DNA of 48,083 nt, taken from Desulfobacteraceae bacterium (GTDB lineage: Bacteria > Desulfobacterota > Syntrophobacteria > Syntrophobacterales > Syntrophobacteraceae). Shown one piece after another: positions 44,878 through 48,083 of this stretch; within the stretch, counting starts at the first letter, position 1, and each line of letters starts with the position of its first letter. The position numbers and the translations under genes are program-made. The stretch covers positions 1-48,083 of the forward strand of contig JAJFUA010000100.1 in assembly GCA_021372635.1 (NCBI GenBank), in the 5' to 3' direction. The notes under the pieces were generated by a model, which was given only the letters and a program-made list of their open reading frames with translations, was not told the DNA's origin and ran no database searches.

Positions 44878-45093
44878 ATGAAGATTCAGGAAATTCGGGC
44901 AAAGGCAAAAGCGCTGGGCATCAATTCGTTTGGAAAAACCAAGGTGGAACTGGTCCGGGAGATACAGCGCCAAGAAGGGAACTTCGACTGCTACCACACA
45001 GCGACGGACCATTGCGACCAGCCTGAATGCTGCTTCCGTTCGTCCTGCCTGGAAAAAGGCAGGGAAACAGAACAAACAAAAAAGAATGGATAG
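44878..45093 (+). CDS. small SAP-domain protein with cysteine cluster
   Basis: A 71-residue protein. Residues 1-33 are a SAP-type helix pair (MKIQEIRAKAKALGINS, KVELVREIQRQEG), a fold that binds nucleic acid in other proteins. Residues 36-60 hold five Cys (NFDCYHTATDHC, PECCFRSSC), spaced as in deltaproteobacterial SAP proteins I recall; this may bind zinc or an iron-sulfur centre. The tail is basic. ATG follows GAGGAG at 9 nt. A hypothetical gene starts 12 bp downstream, likely one transcript. Cellular role unknown. Confidence 0.83.
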   Translation: MKIQEIRAKAKALGINSFGKTKVELVREIQRQEGNFDCYHTATDHCDQPECCFRSSCLEKGRETEQTKKNG

Positions 45094-45105
45094 AGGGACT
45101 GCCAT

Positions 45106-45462
45106 ATGGATTCTGAAATTGCCACCGAGGACAAGAACGTTCTTTTGAAGATTCAGAACAGCAGGAAGCCCGACCAGATTATCTATCTCACCCTCGTCAA
45201 ACCGGACGGCCGGTTCCGGACCCGGGGGTTGAGCCACTACTTCGGCGTCGACGAAATATGTATCGAATCGGGGGAAGTCATCCAGTCATTGCCGGAATAC
45301 GCCGAAGTGCTTTCCTTCCTTTTCGAAACCATGTCCGAGGCGCAGGATCTCGGTCTTCCATACACGTATCAGTCGGAATTCGTATTCAACGGTCTCGGAT
45401 ATACACTCCACAAGAAGGATGATTGTCGTCACCTGAAACGATCCTCCCTGCAAGAATCATAA
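45106..45462 (+). CDS. hypothetical protein, partner of SAP-domain gene
   Basis: A 118-residue soluble, acidic protein without signal or membrane segment. It reads as mixed alpha/beta, with IYLTLVKPDGRFRTRGLSHY and SFLFETMSEAQDLGLPYTY as distinct parts; two Cys (IC and DDCRH). No family recognised. GAGGGAC sits before the ATG. It shares the transcript with the SAP-domain protein and is followed by a terminator-like structure at 45511-45541. Confidence 0.72.
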   Translation: MDSEIATEDKNVLLKIQNSRKPDQIIYLTLVKPDGRFRTRGLSHYFGVDEICIESGEVIQSLPEYAEVLSFLFETMSEAQDLGLPYTYQSEFVFNGLGYTLHKKDDCRHLKRSSLQES

Positions 45463-45510
45463 AGGGGTTACGTAACAGATAGGGAGCATTAGAAAAAATG
45501 CGGTGCATAG

Positions 45511-45541
45511 GGAAGCCGGACGGCTTCCTCCGGCTCTTTTT
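45511..45541 (+). terminator. intrinsic terminator with a competing stem
   Basis: AGCCGGA (45514-45520) pairs with TCCGGCT (45529-45535) and is followed by CTTTTT, a standard terminator after the SAP/hypothetical pair. The overlapping stem GGAAGCC (45511-45517) with GGCTTCC (45522-45528) excludes it, so two folds compete, as in attenuators. Confidence 0.65.
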
Positions 45542-45738
45542 ACGGAGTCCCTGGCCAACCTTTGCAGCACACGTTCTGGCTACTCGCAGACCCGTTTTTT
45601 GCCCTGCAACGAATTTTCTCTTGAAATTGTAGTCAAAGCAGAAGATAGGAAAAGGGATTCTTCGTTCCGTATCATCTTCCGACCGTTGCAGTCTTCAACT
45701 GCACCTTGCGAACGTCCTGACCGTTTGCCGGCTTGAAG

Positions 45739-45767
45739 TTGACACAAAGGCGATTCCCTGATATATT
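45739..45767 (+). promoter_or_regulatory. sigma-70 promoter of the liv operon
   Basis: Perfect TTGACA (45739-45744), 17-bp spacer, TATATT (45762-45767; 5 of 6). Start near 45774, before the ATG at 45847, so the in-frame start at 45733 is excluded. The preceding 45542-45738 stretch has no supported gene. Confidence 0.7.
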
Positions 45768-45846
45768 CCGCGCATTTCTCAAGGGGCTCCATCGGGGGAA
45801 CGGAAGAGTCTTTCCTATTTCTATTCAGCCACAAAGGAGGTTTACT

Positions 45847-46962
45847 ATGAAGAGGGTTCTGCTGTTTTGTGCCTTGGCTTTGCTGCTGTCGTCCGCCACT
45901 GCCGGTGCGGCGGACACGGTAAAAATCGGTCTTATGGGTCCGATGACGGGTTCCTGGGCAAGTGAAGGGCAGGAAATGAAGCAGGTGCTCGACCTGCTGG
46001 CTGAGGAGTTGAATGCCAAGAGCGGCCTGCTGGGCAAGAAGGTCGAAGTGATTACCGAGGATGACGGTGGCGATCCGCGTACCTCCGCACTCGCTGCGCA
46101 GCGCCTCCAGACTCAGGGGATCGTGGCCGTCGTGGGTACGTACGGCTCGGCGGTGACCGAGGCATCGCAGAACATCTACGATGAGGCAAAAATCGTCCAG
46201 GTTGCAAACGGTTCAACGGCAATCCGGCTCACGGAAAAAGGCCTCAAGTACTTCTTCAGAACCTGCCCCCGGGATGACGAGCAGGCCAAGGTTGCCGTCA
46301 GCGCCATCGAAAAGCTGAAAGTGAAGAAGGTTGCCATCCTGCACGACAACACGACCTATGCCAAGGGCCTTGCCGATGAAACAAAGGGCCTTTTGAAGGG
46401 CGTTGAGGTTGTTTTCTTCGATGCGCTCACCCCGGGCGAGCGGGATTACACGGCAATCCTCACGAAATTGAAAGCGAAGCAGCCCGATGCGGTCTTCTTT
46501 ACGGGCTACTATCCCGAAGCAGGTCTGCTCCTTCGTCAGAAGAAAGAAATGAACTGGGACGTTCCCTTCATGGGCGGCGACGCGACCAACAACCCCGACC
46601 TGGTGAAAATCGCCGGGAAGGATGCGGCGGCCGGCTTCTACTTCCTCAGCGCGCCCCTGCCCAAGGACCTGCCGTCTGAAGAAGCCAAGGCATTTCTTAC
46701 CGCGTTTACCAAGAAATACAACAGCGCGCCCAGCTCCATCTACTCCGTGCTGGCGGGCGACGGTTTCCGCGTGGTCGCCCAGGCCATCGAACAGACGAAA
46801 TCGGCCGATTCCAACAAGATCGCGGACTATCTGCACACGGGTCTGAAAGACTTCCCCGGACTTACGGGGAAAATCTCCTTCAATGCCAAGGGAGACCGGG
46901 TTGGAGAAGTCTACAAGGTTTACAAAGTAGACCCGGCGGGTCAATTCGTGTTAGAACCCTAG
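45847..46962 (+). CDS. branched-chain amino-acid ABC transporter binding protein (LivJ/LivK-like)
   Basis: A 371-residue periplasmic protein of the Leu/Ile/Val-binding family. Signal peptide MKRVLLFCALALLLSSATAG-AA. Mature start VKIGLMGPMTGSWASEGQEM, then VITEDDGGDPRTSALAAQRL, VVGTYGSAVTEASQ and RTCPRDDEQAKVA are the family's ligand-site blocks; C-terminal GKISFNAKGDRVG completes it. ATG follows AAAGGAGG at 6 nt. It is the first gene of the liv operon; a terminator-like hairpin separates it from the permease gene. Ligand could be another amide or amino acid. Confidence 0.95.
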   Translation: MKRVLLFCALALLLSSATAGAADTVKIGLMGPMTGSWASEGQEMKQVLDLLAEELNAKSGLLGKKVEVITEDDGGDPRTSALAAQRLQTQGIVAVVGTYGSAVTEASQNIYDEAKIVQVANGSTAIRLTEKGLKYFFRTCPRDDEQAKVAVSAIEKLKVKKVAILHDNTTYAKGLADETKGLLKGVEVVFFDALTPGERDYTAILTKLKAKQPDAVFFTGYYPEAGLLLRQKKEMNWDVPFMGGDATNNPDLVKIAGKDAAAGFYFLSAPLPKDLPSEEAKAFLTAFTKKYNSAPSSIYSVLAGDGFRVVAQAIEQTKSADSNKIADYLHTGLKDFPGLTGKISFNAKGDRVGEVYKVYKVDPAGQFVLEP

Positions 46963-47059
46963 ACCTTGACAACGAGGCCCCCGGAGGGCAAAACCGTGGT
47001 TTTCCGCGTCGGGGGAGTCCAGACTTGGGCGGCAGCGATGTTTGCGCGAGTATGGGTAC

Positions 47060-47101
47060 GGCTGGTGCTCGGAGATTCCGATCTCCGGCACCGCCTTTTT
47101 T
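47060..47101 (+). terminator. terminator-like hairpin between binding protein and LivH genes
   Basis: GGTGC-T-CGGAGAT (47064-47076) pairs with ATCTCCGGCACC (47081-47092) with one bulged T, extended by GGC/GCC at the base, followed by six T (47096-47101). It is a strong intrinsic terminator that would let the binding protein be made in excess over the permease. Confidence 0.78.
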
Positions 47102-47165
47102 CACGGTCCCGGGCAGGTATGTTTTCCACTGCATGCCACACCCCAATCCATTGAAACGAGCTTGA

Positions 47166-48071
47166 ATGGAACAGTTTTTTCAACAGTTGACCAACGGATT
47201 GGCCGTCGGCTCGATCTATGCCCTCATAGCCCTTGGGTATACCATGGTCTACGGTGTGCTCAAGCTGATCAATTTTGCCCATAGCGATCTTTTCACTCTC
47301 GGGGCCTACCTGGGACTGTCCCTCCTGACGTCCCTTTCCCTGACCGATCGTATCGGGCCCGTCGCCGGCTTCTTCGTACTGGCGTTCCTGGTCATGGGAT
47401 TCATCGCTTTGGCGGGTGCAATCCTGGATCGGGTCGCCTATCGGCCCCTCAGGGAATCGCCAAGGCTGTCCGCGGTGGTTTCGGCGCTCGGCGCTTCCAT
47501 TTTCCTGCAAAATACGATCATGCTGATCTATGGGGCAAAGTTCCAGGTTTACCCGCAGAATATCCTGCCGAAAACGGTGATCTCCTTTCTAGGCATGCCC
47601 ATTCCCCTTGTGAGAATCATGGTGTTCCTGGTTTCCGTCGCAATGATGGCGGGACTGTACCTGTTCATCCAGAAAACCAGGACCGGCACGGCCATCCGGG
47701 CGGCGGCCATCGACCAGGGCGCGGCGCGCCTGATGGGAATCGACGTGAACCGGGTGATCCTCCTGGTCTTCATGGTCGGCCCGGCCCTTGGCGGCGCTGC
47801 GGGATTGATGGTCGGACTGTACTACGGCCAGATCAATTTCACCATGGGATGGGGATACGGCCTCAAAGCCTTCACCGCCGCAATACTTGGAGGGATCGGG
47901 AACATACCCGGGGCCATGGTTGGAGGAATGCTGCTGGGCCTCATCGAGGCGCTCGGCTCCGCTTATCTGTCATTTGCCTGGAAGGATGCCATCACGTTTC
48001 TCGTGCTCATCCTCATTCTTATCATCAGGCCCACCGGACTTCTTGGCGAACGGGTCGCGGAAAAAGTATGA
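47166..48071 (+). CDS. livH: branched-chain amino-acid ABC transporter permease (LivH-like)
   Basis: A 301-residue inner-membrane permease with about eight TM helices. LivH hallmarks are QLTNGLAVGSIYALIALGYTM at the start, VYGVLKLINFAHSDLFTLGAY, RPLRESPRLSAVVSALGAS, TRTGTAIRAAAIDQGAARLMG (the ATPase-docking loop) and AAILGGIGNIPGAMVGGMLLG. ATG lacks a strong ribosome site. Its TGA overlaps the next ATG as ATGA, so a LivM-like permease gene follows and is cut by the window end. Confidence 0.95.
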   Translation: MEQFFQQLTNGLAVGSIYALIALGYTMVYGVLKLINFAHSDLFTLGAYLGLSLLTSLSLTDRIGPVAGFFVLAFLVMGFIALAGAILDRVAYRPLRESPRLSAVVSALGASIFLQNTIMLIYGAKFQVYPQNILPKTVISFLGMPIPLVRIMVFLVSVAMMAGLYLFIQKTRTGTAIRAAAIDQGAARLMGIDVNRVILLVFMVGPALGGAAGLMVGLYYGQINFTMGWGYGLKAFTAAILGGIGNIPGAMVGGMLLGLIEALGSAYLSFAWKDAITFLVLILILIIRPTGLLGERVAEKV

Positions 48072-48083
48072 TCGACAGGAATA
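48068..48083 (+). CDS. start of next liv operon gene, probably livM (partial)
   Basis: ATG at 48068 overlaps the LivH stop by ATGA and opens a frame of which only MIDRN is visible. LivM normally follows LivH, so that identity is inferred from gene order alone. Confidence 0.4.

Noticed and set aside
44609-44881. 90-codon ORF between the TamB-like stub and the SAP gene, whose stop overlaps the SAP ATG
   Set aside because: Junctions look like coupling, but the product is Ser/Arg/Gly-rich with no recognisable pattern, and no ribosome site precedes it. Conservation in relatives would change this.

Overview
This looks like one contiguous piece of a moderately GC-rich, free-living Gram-negative chromosome. 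The gene mix points to a deltaproteobacterium (Desulfobacterota/Thermodesulfobacteriota), perhaps related to the syntrophic or sulfate-reducing Syntrophobacterales. Grounds: a MerR regulator with a CW/cysteine-rich tail, a small SAP-domain cysteine protein, tandem universal stress proteins, a TauE/SafE transporter behind a sigma-54 promoter, and a PEP-synthase-like signalling-type protein. The organism assignment is inference from gene style; no rRNA or tRNA gene was seen. There is no clear phage, IS element or CRISPR array.

Layout. 1-4.6 kb: a methyltransferase and ilvD on the minus strand, then a MerR regulator behind a perfect sigma-70 promoter and a radical SAM protein on the plus strand. 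4.6-9.2 kb (minus): a periplasmic M16 peptidase and an SF2 helicase-like ATPase. 9.6-14.7 kb: a small hypothetical gene, then minus-strand mltA, ahcY, metK and panC (SAM cycle plus pantothenate). 15-28.4 kb (plus): an Nramp transporter with a tandem Usp, then a histidine kinase/NtrC-type pair, a textbook sigma-54 promoter, a 42-codon ORF, a TauE/SafE transporter, an unknown two-TM protein, two stand-alone receivers, an 883-aa PEP-synthase-like protein with an unrecognised C-terminal half, and a second tandem Usp. 28.4-36.4 kb: endonuclease IV, purB, a U32 protein, a NodIJ-like ABC exporter and a BaiN/YhiN-type flavoprotein. 36.5-42 kb: an alpha/beta hydrolase, a lipoprotein, an RNase H-like exonuclease, a His/Met-rich periplasmic protein, a Bax-inhibitor-1 membrane protein and a TIGR02757-type protein. 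42-48 kb (plus): a polar amino-acid ABC binding protein and permease without an ATPase gene, a truncated AsmA/TamB-like protein, a SAP-domain protein, and the start of a branched-chain amino-acid (liv) ABC operon that runs off the window.

The most interesting region is 17.6-28.4 kb. A two-component system of the sigma-54 activator class sits directly upstream of a canonical -24/-12 promoter (TGGCAC-N5-TTGC) with a perfect inverted repeat about 110 bp upstream of it. The genes behind it suggest a regulated envelope/stress module: small protein, TauE/SafE transporter, unknown membrane protein, two receivers, PEP-synthase-like protein and Usp. That these form one functional system is inference. 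A second unexplained signal is a perfect 37-bp inverted repeat inside the RNase H-like gene at 38.5 kb.
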